Assembly: GCA_013289685.1 (NCBI GenBank)
Contig: JABCZL010000007.1
Span: 124,001 to 188,000 of the forward strand
Reading direction: 5' to 3'
From: Acidobacteriota bacterium
Lineage (GTDB): Bacteria > Acidobacteriota > Terriglobia > Terriglobales > Acidobacteriaceae
Length of the DNA stretch: 64,000 nt
The position numbers and the translations under genes are program-made. Each line of letters opens with the position of its first letter. Position 1 is the first letter of the stretch. This document shows positions 1-8,656 of the stretch, in pieces. The notes beneath the pieces were generated by a model, which saw nothing but the letters and a program-made list of their open reading frames with translations, was not told the origin of the DNA and ran no database searches.

Positions 1-1474
1 GTGAAATATTCATCGTCTGCAGGATCGGTTTGGGCGCGCTTCCTGTGCTGCTGACCAGGTCCGGCGGTGGCGCGCCTGCGCCCGTGGTTGCGATTCCCTC
101 CATGCTGGGAGCTGGAGCGTCCGCTGCGGCTGCCGCTTTCTTTGCTCCAGTCCTGCCTCCTTTGACGATAAGGGGCGCTGGAGCGGCAGCTTCAGTCTTG
201 TCTGCCGCGGACGAACCGGAACTCGGCGCGGAGGACGTAGTGTCGTCCGAAGCGGAATCGGTGTTGTCCACTGCGTTATTCTTCGGGGTCGCGGCGGGCT
301 GTAAACTCGGCGAGGATGCAGCTGTCGTCGGCTTCGGTGCAGGGGCCGTTGGCAAAGCGGGCAGAGCACCGCTCGGCTTCTTCGCTGCGGCCGGTGCTAC
401 CGGAGCCGAGGCTACCGGCGTCGGCACACTGGCTGGCTCACTCGTGCGTCCCTTGAACTGGGTCAAACCGACATACAGGGCTGCGGCGACAATCGCTGCT
501 GCAGCCAATCCCAATAGAATTTTCTTGCTCGCGCCACTCGATTTTTCCGGAAGATTGGATCCGCCAAACGTGAAAGTTGGCTCGGACCCGATCGCGCCGG
601 CGGGCCCGGCATGGGCTGCCTCCGCTGGCTTTTCGAATAAAGCATCTGCGGTAGTGCTCGTGGCCGGTTTTTCTGCGACGTGAGAATCCTGCGCCTCACG
701 CGCTGGAGCGGGCGCGCTGGCGGCTCCGCTGCCGTGCAATCCGGTTACGCCGGGATGGAAAGCTGACCTGACGTCGGCGCCGGTTGTAAGTGCCGGATTG
801 GCCCCGTGGCTCGCCGGCAAAACGTTCGCAGGCAATATCGGAGCGGCTACTGCAGGCGCCGCAACGGAATCATCGCCAATATCGAGCAGGTCGTCATCTT
901 GCGCGGCGGGTACTGATTTCGCCGCTGCCGCTGCCGGTGTCGGCCATGCGGCTTTTACCTCGGGTTTTACGACAGCAGGTGCTGCCGGACGCGGCGCCGT
1001 GGCGGCTGCCAGTGTGGCCGGAACTGCGGGTTTTGCAGGTGCAACGGGTTTGGCCGCGACAGGTTTCGCCGGCGCCGCCGCGGCCACGGCTGGTTTTCCC
1101 GGCTCACCCTTACGCAGCAGTCCGCGCGCCACACGCAGCGTTCCCTTGGCCTGTTCAATGTTGATGGGTTTGGTCAGGACGAGGTTGGCGCCAATACGGA
1201 ACGCCTTCGCGACCCCGGCCTGACCTTCCACTACGGCTACGGCAAGCGACGCCTGGTTGGACGTCGAGTTGCGCGCGCTCTTGAATAACAATGTGGCATT
1301 CTGCTCGTTATCGCAGTCGACCACGACAGCGTCGAAGTGTTGGCCCATCAGCTTCTTGACTGCAGCGAAAGGTTCCATGCAGGCCTCGACGCTGAATTCC
1401 AGCTCGCTCAGGACCTGGGTCACCGTGCGAGCGGTTTTTTCGTCGGGACAGAAGAGAAGAGCTTCGTAACCCAT
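1..1474 (-). CDS. Pseudo-receiver domain membrane protein, C-terminus cut by window edge
   Basis: The reading frame starts at ATG 1474 and runs off the left edge without a stop. Residues 1-120 resemble a response-regulator receiver: a hydrophobic first strand ending in PDE (D11/E12), VVVDCDN with D53 at the phospho-acceptor position, and a VLTKP motif carrying the conserved Lys. The acidic pair is incomplete, so phosphorylation is uncertain. A long Ala/Pro/Lys-rich linker follows. Then comes one membrane helix (ILLGLAAAAIVAAALYVGL) preceded by Lys residues, and a low-complexity Ala/Ser/Pro segment up to the edge. The layout of cytoplasmic receiver, single helix and periplasmic linker suggests a signalling or TonB-like energy-coupling protein. 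The domain that would decide this lies outside the window. The forward frames over this region are composition artefacts. Confidence 0.7.
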   Translation of the reverse strand, partial: MGYEALLFCPDEKTARTVTQVLSELEFSVEACMEPFAAVKKLMGQHFDAVVVDCDNEQNATLLFKSARNSTSNQASLAVAVVEGQAGVAKAFRIGANLVLTKPINIEQAKGTLRVARGLLRKGEPGKPAVAAAAPAKPVAAKPVAPAKPAVPATLAAATAPRPAAPAVVKPEVKAAWPTPAAAAAKSVPAAQDDDLLDIGDDSVAAPAVAAPILPANVLPASHGANPALTTGADVRSAFHPGVTGLHGSGAASAPAPAREAQDSHVAEKPATSTTADALFEKPAEAAHAGPAGAIGSEPTFTFGGSNLPEKSSGASKKILLGLAAAAIVAAALYVGLTQFKGRTSEPASVPTPVASAPVAPAAAKKPSGALPALPTAPAPKPTTAASSPSLQPAATPKNNAVDNTDSASDDTTSSAPSSGSSAADKTEAAAPAPLIVKGGRTGAKKAAAAADAPAPSMEGIATTGAGAPPPDLVSSTGSAPKPILQTMNIS

Positions 1475-1585
1475 ACCAAGGTCATCCTAGGTACACCCGT
1501 AAGCTCCGGCAAGTTACGCAGGTAATTCGTATTCCTCGGATTTGTATGGTGTTTCGGTCCGCTCATGGGAGCACTGGATGGAAAT

Positions 1586-1665
1586 GGGTGCCGCATTTCT
1601 CGCGCGTTCTTTGCGCGAGAAGTGGGGATTTTCGACAGAGCGCAGTCGAAGGGTGGGGATTTTGG
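1586..1665. repeat. Dispersed palindromic repeat A, copy 1
   Basis: This is an imperfect palindrome: ATTTCTCGCGC and GCGCGAGAAGT around a short loop, flanked by GGGTGCC and by GTGGGGATTTT. A half-copy (AAGGGTGGGGATTTT) follows directly. The same core and flanks recur at about 29558, 32946, 34574, 58272, 59413 and 59473. It fills most of the spacer between the receiver protein and the membrane protein at 1734. Confidence 0.75.
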
Positions 1666-1733
1666 GCAACCCCTACGACCGGCCATGGACGCGGGAAACA
1701 AGCGCCGCGCTGGTTCGCATACAATATCGGGCC

Positions 1734-2366
1734 ATGCGCCTGCCGCTATGGCTGAAGATCGCCTGGACCGTGTGGCTGATCGTCTGGGCGCCCCTGTACT
1801 GGCGGCAGTACGGCCTGCAGAATTTTCTCTTCTTCTGTGACCTGGGAAATATTCTGATCGGAATTGCGTTGTGGCTGGAGAGCCCGCTGCTCTTCTCCTG
1901 GGTGGCGTCGGGATTGCTTCTGTTCCAGACGCTCTACACCGTCGATTTCGTCGGAGCCTTGCTCACCTCACACCACCTCATCGGCGGCACGGAATACATG
2001 TTCGATCCCGATCTGAGGCTCCCCATTCGCCTCCTTAGTTTGTTTCATGTAATCACGCCTCCGCTGCTGCTGTGGGCGATCTGGCGTCTCGGTTATGACC
2101 CGAGAGGATGGAAGTTGCAAACCCTGATGGCGTGGATTGTGGTGTCGCTCAATTATTTCTGGCGGCCCGAGCAGGATGTGAACTGGGCGCGCGGTCTGTT
2201 CTTCCATGAACAGCACGTGATTCCAGGATGGGCGTATCTACTCGCCTACCTGACCGTGGTGCCGCTGTTCGTTTATTTCCCCACGCACTTATTTCTCAGT
2301 TGGCTCAGCCGCCGCTGGCAGGCGCGACGGCAGAACCCGACTCATCTCAACGCAGTTCACGGTTGA
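1734..2366 (+). CDS. Hypothetical polytopic membrane protein
   Basis: The protein has 210 residues from ATG 1734 (MRLPLWLKIAW). An in-frame extension to 1542 exists but would be encoded by dispersed repeat sequence, so the shorter start is preferred. About six hydrophobic segments can be seen, including WTVWLIVWAPLYW, NILIGIALWL, WVASGLLLFQTLYTV, a helix containing PPLLLWAIW, and a C-terminal YLLAYLTVVPLFVYF. The protein ends in a basic tail. No catalytic motif or family signature is recognised. The stop lies one base from the stop of the convergent peptidase gene, so the two transcripts must overlap or share a terminator. No function is assigned. Confidence 0.75.
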   Translation: MRLPLWLKIAWTVWLIVWAPLYWRQYGLQNFLFFCDLGNILIGIALWLESPLLFSWVASGLLLFQTLYTVDFVGALLTSHHLIGGTEYMFDPDLRLPIRLLSLFHVITPPLLLWAIWRLGYDPRGWKLQTLMAWIVVSLNYFWRPEQDVNWARGLFFHEQHVIPGWAYLLAYLTVVPLFVYFPTHLFLSWLSRRWQARRQNPTHLNAVHG

Positions 2367-2367
2367 T

Positions 2368-4896
2368 CTAACGGGTGCCGGTCACGGTGCGCGGTGGTGC
2401 GCTCTTCACATATTTGTCAAACCAGCGCAGCATCTCATACACCAACTGTTCGTTCGACTCCATGGCGGTATACCAGTGCGGCTCGTGCGGCAGCACGACG
2501 AGGCGAGCGGTACCGCCGTTGCCTCGAATCGCTTCGTAGAGCTTGTTCGCCTGCAGCGGCGTAGTACCAGGATTCGCATCTTCCGCGCCGTGCATGATGA
2601 GCAGTGGCGTCTTGATTTTGTCAGCGAAGAAAAATGGAGAGACTTTCAAGTAGACATCCGTCGCCTCCCACACCGATCGCCGCTCGTTTTGAAAGCCGAA
2701 AGGCGTAAGCGTCTTGTTATAAGATCCGCTGGTCGCAACGCCGGCCCGGAATAAATCAGAATGCGCCACCAGATTCGCCGTCATCAAAGCGCCATGACTG
2801 TGCCCCGTGACTCCAATGCGGTCGGGATCGGCAACGCCCAGCCGCACGGCTTCATCGACTGCGGCCTTCGCGTCGGCGACCAGCTGATCCATATAAGTGT
2901 CGTAGGCCTTCTTCGGATCGCCGATGATGGGGAACGAAGTGTTGTCGATGATCGCGTAACCTCCGAGCAGCAACAGTCTGTATTCATACAGTTGGGTGAA
3001 GGTTTCTTGCGAGCCTGTAACCTGGCCCGCAGTCGAAGCGTCGGCGTAGTCGAGGGGATAGGCATACAGAATCGTCGGAACGCGCGTGCCTTCCTGATAT
3101 CCCGGTGGCGTGTAGAGCGTGAACGACAAGTCCAGCCCGTCGGCCCGCTTGTACTTGACCAGCCGCTTCTTGATCGCGCGCACCTCCGGCGTGGGATCGG
3201 GAATGTGAGTGAGCGCAACGCTGGTCGAAGAAAAAGTCGCTTCTCCGGCGGGAGCGGTCAGGGATTTTCCCAGCGTTCGCGTGAACGCATTCGGCGGGTC
3301 GGCCGGCGATTGATGCCACGTCAGGAATGTCCGCGTCTCCGGCCCGGTGAAGGAAAGAAATCGCTCGAAGCAGGTCTTCTCGCTGCGGAACAGGCGCTCT
3401 GTTTTTAGCGTTTTGAGATCGAGCCGGTCGAGGAACGGCCGGTCTCCATCGGGCGAAGAGCCCACTCCTGCAAGGTAGATCGAATCGCCGTCCTGCCGAA
3501 TCACCCACGAGCCGTTCGCGAGCTGGCGTCTCACCGGACGGCCGGGGTTCGCATAGTTCTCGTCCGTCGAGAGATCCCAGAGCAGGCGAGGTTTTTGTTG
3601 CTGACCATCCACATCGACAACAAACGTCCGTCTCCAGTGCCGGTTGTTATCGTATTCGTTCATGAGCGCGGTGCGCGGCTGTTCGCCCCACATAAAGCCG
3701 ACATAACGCTGCTCCGTCCGTGCGATTTCGGCCGCGGATGCGGTGAACGGCGCTTTGAGAAGTACGACTTTATCGCGCGCCGGAACATTCACGTTCCAGT
3801 CGCCGCCATCCAGCGCCTCCGCCCAGACCAGCGTCGCCGGATCGGTAGCCCGCCAGGAAAAGTCGCGCGGACCCAGGGGAACGCCATGAATGGGAACGCG
3901 GTCCGCTAGCGAAAGCGACGCGATGGTGTGAGTCAGAACATGGGAGCGATCCGTCACGTCCCAGACCTCGACTTCCTTCGGGAAGCGATCATAGGTGGTG
4001 ACATAAGAATAAGGTTTGTGGATCGCGATGACGAGAATGTGCTGCCCGTCCGGCGCGGGATCAATCGATTCGTAATTCGCCGGTTTTCCTACGGGCGTGA
4101 TCGCTCCGGTCGCCGCATCGACCAGCGCAAGCTGCGTGGCCGCATAGTAGTCGAAGACATCCTCGTCGTGCTTGTTGTTGAGCGTGTCGCGGTTTTCGTA
4201 AGTGCTGCTCTGACCTTTTTGGCCTTCAGTCTCCTGGATGCTCGGGCCAATCGGCACGATTGGTTCGGGCGGCGGCACGCCCATACCCTCGGGCACCAGC
4301 TTGACCAGAAGCGTTTTCTGGTCGGGCATCCATTGCATCTCGTCGTCGAGCATCGGATTCAGGTGTGCTCCGGGCACTCGATGTACTTCGCCAGTCTTGG
4401 CGTCTCCGGTCCACAGCTCGACCGACTCGGCGGCGATATTCACGAAAGCAAAACGCTTTCCGTCCGCAGACCACACGGGCTCGCCTGGGCACGCGCCCGC
4501 GGGAAGCGCGATATGCATCTGCGCGCCACCGGCCGCGCCGCCAAGGATATGCACCAGGTCGAAGCCCGTGGCGCAGGGCGTGATGCCGTAGCCGCCCGGA
4601 GTGTCGTGCTTGCTGTGATTCCTGGGCTCAACGCGCGCTCCTGCTAGCCGCAAGAAGGGCGTCGCCACGCGCGAGATCGGTGGATACTCCTGCCACGACA
4701 CCAGCAGAATCGAGTCGTAGGTCGGGCTCACCGCGGGCTGAGGAGGTAAGGGCGCGCGCATCACATCCAGAATGTTTTTCGGCGGCTGGTTATACCCCGA
4801 TGTACTCTCGGTGGACTGGCCTGCCATGGGCACATACGCCGCGCAGGCCACCAGCACTCCAGCCAAAAGACAGTTCAACGCGCTTCGCTTCGCCAT
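2368..4896 (-). CDS. Secreted S9D-type prolyl-oligopeptidase family peptidase (glutamyl endopeptidase-like)
   Basis: The protein has 842 residues with an N-terminal signal peptide (LLAGVLVACAAYVPMAGQS). A beta-propeller-like middle region is followed by an alpha/beta hydrolase domain. The nucleophile is S700 in GHSHG, the acid D773 in HGAEDANPG, and the base probably H807 in PHEPHWY. The stretch around SGSYNKTLTPFGFQNE and the downstream WEATDVY closely match the S9D glutamyl endopeptidases known from plants and many bacteria, rather than dipeptidyl peptidase IV. It is probably a periplasmic or secreted endopeptidase that degrades external peptides. A GGAGGG Shine-Dalgarno stands just upstream of ATG 4896. 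Cleavage after Glu is inferred from the family and cannot be read from the sequence. Confidence 0.88.
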   Translation of the reverse strand: MAKRSALNCLLAGVLVACAAYVPMAGQSTESTSGYNQPPKNILDVMRAPLPPQPAVSPTYDSILLVSWQEYPPISRVATPFLRLAGARVEPRNHSKHDTPGGYGITPCATGFDLVHILGGAAGGAQMHIALPAGACPGEPVWSADGKRFAFVNIAAESVELWTGDAKTGEVHRVPGAHLNPMLDDEMQWMPDQKTLLVKLVPEGMGVPPPEPIVPIGPSIQETEGQKGQSSTYENRDTLNNKHDEDVFDYYAATQLALVDAATGAITPVGKPANYESIDPAPDGQHILVIAIHKPYSYVTTYDRFPKEVEVWDVTDRSHVLTHTIASLSLADRVPIHGVPLGPRDFSWRATDPATLVWAEALDGGDWNVNVPARDKVVLLKAPFTASAAEIARTEQRYVGFMWGEQPRTALMNEYDNNRHWRRTFVVDVDGQQQKPRLLWDLSTDENYANPGRPVRRQLANGSWVIRQDGDSIYLAGVGSSPDGDRPFLDRLDLKTLKTERLFRSEKTCFERFLSFTGPETRTFLTWHQSPADPPNAFTRTLGKSLTAPAGEATFSSTSVALTHIPDPTPEVRAIKKRLVKYKRADGLDLSFTLYTPPGYQEGTRVPTILYAYPLDYADASTAGQVTGSQETFTQLYEYRLLLLGGYAIIDNTSFPIIGDPKKAYDTYMDQLVADAKAAVDEAVRLGVADPDRIGVTGHSHGALMTANLVAHSDLFRAGVATSGSYNKTLTPFGFQNERRSVWEATDVYLKVSPFFFADKIKTPLLIMHGAEDANPGTTPLQANKLYEAIRGNGGTARLVVLPHEPHWYTAMESNEQLVYEMLRWFDKYVKSAPPRTVTGTR

Positions 4897-5042
4897 GAAT
4901 TCCCTCCGCTAGATTCCATCAGCTCAAACCACACACAAATAGATAAGACGATACTCCGCAGTTTTGGGTAGCCCAACTCTTCGACGAGGCGGTAATACGA
5001 GGTGATCCCACCGGTCACTGGGGCAAAATCCTACGTGGAGTG

Positions 5043-5081
5043 AAACTCTTAAGTCAAACTCTCAAGTCAAACTCTCAAGTC
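5043..5081. repeat. 13-bp tandem repeat, three units
   Basis: Three consecutive copies of AAACTCTCAAGTC are present, the first with one change (TTAAG for TCAAG). They lie downstream of the MscS gene in its spacer with the S9 peptidase promoter. No palindrome or known protein-binding site is evident. Confidence 0.85.
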
Positions 5082-5115
5082 AACGGAGGCCGCGGGATCT
5101 CTCGCTCTTCTGCGG

Positions 5116-6909
5116 CTAGTGCGTCTTGCCCGAATCACCCGGCGGCTTGCGCACGGCCGACTCGGGCTGCGGGTACTCGATCGATCCCTTGAAAGAAGAG
5201 ATATCTTCCTCGTGAAAGTCGGGGAAGGGCAACTGCTTGCCATCACGCAGCTCTGCGATCTTCTTGACTGCGTTGTCGGCTTTTTCTTTTTCCACTCCGG
5301 CGTCGCGGCTTAAGTAAAGTGTCTGCGCCGGAAGTGCCAACCCGCCGCCCGAGTCCTCCATGATATCCATCATGCGCAGAAGCACATCTTCGCGCACCGC
5401 GGCGAATTCGTTGAAGTCGCGCGTCAGGATATAAGCAAAAACCTCGACGCTGAGCGAAGTGCCCGCAATGTCGGTGAGGCGCACCCGCACCGTCTTGGTT
5501 TCCACCTTAGGGTGGCTGTAGAGCAAGCGGCGGATTTCCGCGATCACGAAGCGGACGTGGTCCGCCTTACTCTCGGGCCGCAGGCCGAGAGTCGTCTTGA
5601 ACAGAATCTTGTCGCGACGGCTTAGGTTCTCCAGGTTGATCGACGCCACGGTCCCATTGGGAATCGCCAACAGAGTTCGCTCCTCGGTGCGGATGCGCGT
5701 GGACCGTAGCCCGATATCTTCGACGACTCCAGTACGGTCGCCGAAGCGGCACACATCGCCGACGCGAAACACCTCGTCGCCCAGCACCGAGACGCCGCCG
5801 AAAAGATTTGCAATGGTCTGCTGTGCGCCGAAGCCGATTGCCAGTCCGCCAATGCCCAGGCCGGCGAGCGCCGTGCTCATGTTGAAGCCCAGGTTGCCCA
5901 GTACCGCCATAACACCGACGGCAAAAATCATTGCCTTCAGAATGCGCTCGCCCAGCAGCATCAGCGATCCCGTGCCTGCGTGCCCGCGGGCCAGCGCACG
6001 ATTGCGTACTCGGCGCAACGACCAGCGCACCCCGCGCCACACTATCCAGGTCACGGCGACGATGAGTGCGATCGACGTGAACTGGAAATAGTAGTGGCGG
6101 GGCAGCAGCGGGATTCCCAGGTAGCGCGTGAAAATCTGGTGAGCCACTGTGCCGGTGAGCAGCCACGCCGGAGCCGGAACCGACCGCCAGTTGGCGATTT
6201 CCACCTGGCCTTGCCGGCGCGCCCACCAGCGCACGGGAATTTCCAGAAGCACCAGCAGAATCCAGCCGATCCCTGCGGCGATGGGCACTGCCACCAGCAG
6301 CGCCAGCCACTGCCACAGAGGCATGCCTGCGATCTGGTGCTTTACCAGAACGCCTGGGAGTTTGCTCTCAACTTGTCGTGCTTCAGCCTGATCGTAGAGC
6401 TCGGGAACTTTGGCCAGCGTGTCGGAAGAGATTAACCAGATCTTGCCTGCGCTCGGATCCGACACGCGCACCAGTTCCAGGTCGTCCTCGATATCGCCCG
6501 ACGACATCGTCCCCAATTTCTGCCGGCCGAGCGGAACGCCTTCCTGAGGAATTCCTTCCGCCTGAGTAAAGATCCCGACTCGTCCGGTGAATACTTTGGG
6601 GTTGTTCAAAACTGCGTTCAGCTGGCTGGCGACCTGCTCGCCTTCGGTTTGCCGCCGTGCCGCGCTCATCTGCAGGTACTGCGCGGCGATGCTGTAGTTG
6701 CCCGATTGCGCCGCTTGTAGAAATCCCAGTACGGCGCCCGAAGGCGTCGTGCGCCCCAGCGGATCGCTGGGCGCATTGGATGTGCTCGTTGTTGAGGAAG
6801 ACGGCAACACACTGCTCAACGGCGACTGCGCGGTGATCGGGAGACTGGAAGAAAAAGCAAGAATCAGAAGCAAGAAGGTCTTAGAGAATGAAGATGAGGA
6901 TGAGGACAT
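5116..6909 (-). CDS. MscS-family mechanosensitive ion channel
   Basis: The protein has 597 residues from ATG 6909 (MSSSSSSF), which has GGAG six bases upstream. A longer in-frame start at 6942 lacks this support. It begins with a signal peptide (TFLLLILAFSSSLPITAQS), followed by a periplasmic domain of about 170 residues. Transmembrane helices come next, including WLALLVAVPIAAGIGWILL and FTSIALIVAVTWIVW. The pore helix has the Gly/Ala pattern ALAGLGIGGLAIGFGAQQT followed by IANLFGG, diagnostic of MscS. The MscS beta domain follows (GVVEDIGLRSTRIRT, IPNGTV). It would open under membrane tension to release osmolytes. The extra N-terminal exported domain makes it longer than E. coli MscS (286 aa). 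The gene is flanked on both sides by unrelated 13-bp tandem repeats. Confidence 0.92.
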   Translation of the reverse strand: MSSSSSSFSKTFLLLILAFSSSLPITAQSPLSSVLPSSSTTSTSNAPSDPLGRTTPSGAVLGFLQAAQSGNYSIAAQYLQMSAARRQTEGEQVASQLNAVLNNPKVFTGRVGIFTQAEGIPQEGVPLGRQKLGTMSSGDIEDDLELVRVSDPSAGKIWLISSDTLAKVPELYDQAEARQVESKLPGVLVKHQIAGMPLWQWLALLVAVPIAAGIGWILLVLLEIPVRWWARRQGQVEIANWRSVPAPAWLLTGTVAHQIFTRYLGIPLLPRHYYFQFTSIALIVAVTWIVWRGVRWSLRRVRNRALARGHAGTGSLMLLGERILKAMIFAVGVMAVLGNLGFNMSTALAGLGIGGLAIGFGAQQTIANLFGGVSVLGDEVFRVGDVCRFGDRTGVVEDIGLRSTRIRTEERTLLAIPNGTVASINLENLSRRDKILFKTTLGLRPESKADHVRFVIAEIRRLLYSHPKVETKTVRVRLTDIAGTSLSVEVFAYILTRDFNEFAAVREDVLLRMMDIMEDSGGGLALPAQTLYLSRDAGVEKEKADNAVKKIAELRDGKQLPFPDFHEEDISSFKGSIEYPQPESAVRKPPGDSGKTH

Positions 6910-7016
6910 GATGTTCTCCAGCCCGAAGCGCCACGGGCGCACGCAGTCGTTTGCCGCTCGAAGTGAATTTCATTGTATCGAAACGAGCTACGGCAATTTG
7001 GACGCTGGGATCGGAA

Positions 7017-7075
7017 ATTAAGATTGGATATTAAGATTGGATATTAAGACTGGATATTAAGACTGGATATTAAGA
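7017..7075. repeat. 13-bp tandem repeat, four and a half units
   Basis: Four full copies of ATTAAGAYTGGAT plus a partial fifth are present; units 1-2 have T and units 3-4 have C at the variable site. They lie between the lpd stop and the MscS start, in the mscS upstream region. The unit length equals that of the array on the other side of mscS, but the sequence is different. Confidence 0.9.
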
Positions 7076-7084
7076 ACTCGCGCG

Positions 7085-8524
7085 TCATCCCCGCTTCGGC
7101 CGGTAGATGTCCGTGCTCGTACCGAAGAAAACTTCTGCGGATTCCATCACCGTTTCCGAAAGCGTCGGATGCGGGTGAATGGTCATGGCGACGTCGCGGG
7201 CCAGCGCCGCCATTTCGACGGCCAGCACGCCTTCCGCGATCAACTCTCCGGCGCCGACCCCGACGATGCCGACTCCGAGAACCCGTTCCGTTTGCGGATC
7301 AATCAGCAGCTTGGTCATGCCTTCAGGGCGATCGAGTGTAATCGCGCGGCCCGAGGCGGCCCAGGGAAACTTGGCGACCTTGATCTCGCGGTTTTCGTTC
7401 TGTGCCTGCGTCTCGGTCAGCCCGCACCAGGCGACTTCCGGATCGGTGAAGACCACGGCGGGAATTGCGTTCGGTTCAAACGCGACTTTGTGTCCGGCGA
7501 TGGCTTCGACCGCCGTGCGGCCTTCGTGCATCGCTTTGTGCGCCAGCATGGGCTCGCCAACCACGTCCCCGATGGCGTAGACGGCCAGATCATCCGTCTG
7601 CAACTGCTTGTTTACTTGAATGAACCCGCGCTGCCCGACTTGCACCTGCGTCTTTTCCAAGCCCGCAATCTCCGAGTTGGGCTTGCGTCCGACCGACACC
7701 AGCACGCGATCGAACACTTTCTCGTGCGGCTTGGCTTCGCTAACCCCGACATCCGCTCCTTCGAACGTGGCCCGAATGCCGGTGCCTTCGTCCTGCACCG
7801 CAGCCACAGTCGTGTTGAGCAGGATTCCCTCGAACATTTTTTCCAACCGCTTGTGCAGCGGAAGCACCAGATCGCGATCCGCGCCGGGAAGCAATCCGGA
7901 AAGCATTTCGACCACAGTCACGCGTGTGCCCAGCGCGGCGTAGACCGAACCCAGTTCGAGACCAATGTATCCACCGCCGACCACCAGCAGGCTGCCGGGA
8001 ATATCCTCGAGATTCAGCGCTCCGGTCGAATCCATCATGCGCGGCGTGTCGAGTTTCAAACTCGGAACGATCGCCGGACGTGAACCCGTCGCAATGATGA
8101 TGCGGTCGAAACTCAGCACTTCTTCTGCGCCGTCAGTTTTTGTCACGCGCAGCGTCGTCGAATTCTCAAACTCCGCGCGCCCCTGCACGTAACGAACTTT
8201 GCGCTGCTTCGACAGAATGCCGAGCCCTCCGGTCAATTTCTTAACCACGCCTTCCTTCCACGATCGCAGGCGTGCCAAGTTAATCTTCGGCGCGGCAAAT
8301 TCAATTCCCCAGTCCTTCGCCTGATGCGATTCCTCCACCAACTTGGCCACGTGCAGCAGCGCCTTCGACGGAATGCAGCCCCGGTACAAGCAAACGCCGC
8401 CCGGATTCACCTCCGGATCGATGAGGGTGACGGTCATCCCGAGATCGGCGGCAAGAAATGCGGCGGCGTATCCACCGGGACCGCCGCCGACGACTGCGAT
8501 GTTTAAGTTTGTCGTTTCAGACAT
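7085..8524 (-). CDS. lpdA: Dihydrolipoyl dehydrogenase (E3)
   Basis: The protein has 479 residues from ATG 8524 ([18 protein letters not shown]). It is the FAD/NAD-binding flavoprotein that reoxidises dihydrolipoamide in 2-oxoacid dehydrogenase complexes. The FAD-binding GGGPGGY lies at the N-terminus. The redox disulfide is in [13 protein letters not shown], and the NAD-binding [10 protein letters not shown] lies near residue 180. The C-terminal dimer interface carries the His-Glu region IHPHPTLSE. The frame stays open eight codons further upstream (MPFVVERL), but those codons come from dispersed repeat B, so they are probably not translated. It is the last gene of the minus-strand order aceE-aceF-lpd, which implies assembly into the pyruvate dehydrogenase complex. 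It may also serve the 2-oxoglutarate complex, whose E1 gene stands alone at 40594-43095. Confidence 0.95.
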   Translation of the reverse strand: MSETTNLNIAVVGGGPGGYAAAFLAADLGMTVTLIDPEVNPGGVCLYRGCIPSKALLHVAKLVEESHQAKDWGIEFAAPKINLARLRSWKEGVVKKLTGGLGILSKQRKVRYVQGRAEFENSTTLRVTKTDGAEEVLSFDRIIIATGSRPAIVPSLKLDTPRMMDSTGALNLEDIPGSLLVVGGGYIGLELGSVYAALGTRVTVVEMLSGLLPGADRDLVLPLHKRLEKMFEGILLNTTVAAVQDEGTGIRATFEGADVGVSEAKPHEKVFDRVLVSVGRKPNSEIAGLEKTQVQVGQRGFIQVNKQLQTDDLAVYAIGDVVGEPMLAHKAMHEGRTAVEAIAGHKVAFEPNAIPAVVFTDPEVAWCGLTETQAQNENREIKVAKFPWAASGRAITLDRPEGMTKLLIDPQTERVLGVGIVGVGAGELIAEGVLAVEMAALARDVAMTIHPHPTLSETVMESAEVFFGTSTDIYRPKRG

Positions 8525-8534
8525 GAGTCTTTCA

Positions 8535-8646
8535 ACCACAAAGGGCACGAAGGTACACGAAGGAAAACGAATCTAAAGCGAGAACTTGAAGCGCCACGTC
8601 GATCACTGGTTTCCTTCGTGAACCTTCGTGCCCTTCGTGGTTCATG
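8535..8646. repeat. Dispersed repeat B, inverted pair in the aceF-lpd spacer
   Basis: Two copies of a unit close to ACCACGAAGGGCACGAAGG then TTCACGAAGGAAA face each other (8535-8568 and 8609-8646), separated by about 40 bases. They could fold into a long hairpin in the aceF-lpd mRNA. Related pairs or singles occur near 13340, 16783, 24137, 36409, 43178 and 59367. Confidence 0.85.
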
Positions 8647-8656
8647 GTTTTGATTT

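Noticed and set aside
5043..7075. Tandem repeats as possible CRISPR arrays
   Set aside because: Units of 13 bp are directly adjacent without spacers and no cas genes are present.
8524..8548. Eight-codon N-terminal extension of lpd (MPFVVERL); a similar MPFVVQG extension for phoR at 36396-36423
   Set aside because: Both come from the same repeat B sequence (CCTTTGTGGTT) read in frame by chance. The family N-termini begin at the internal ATGs.
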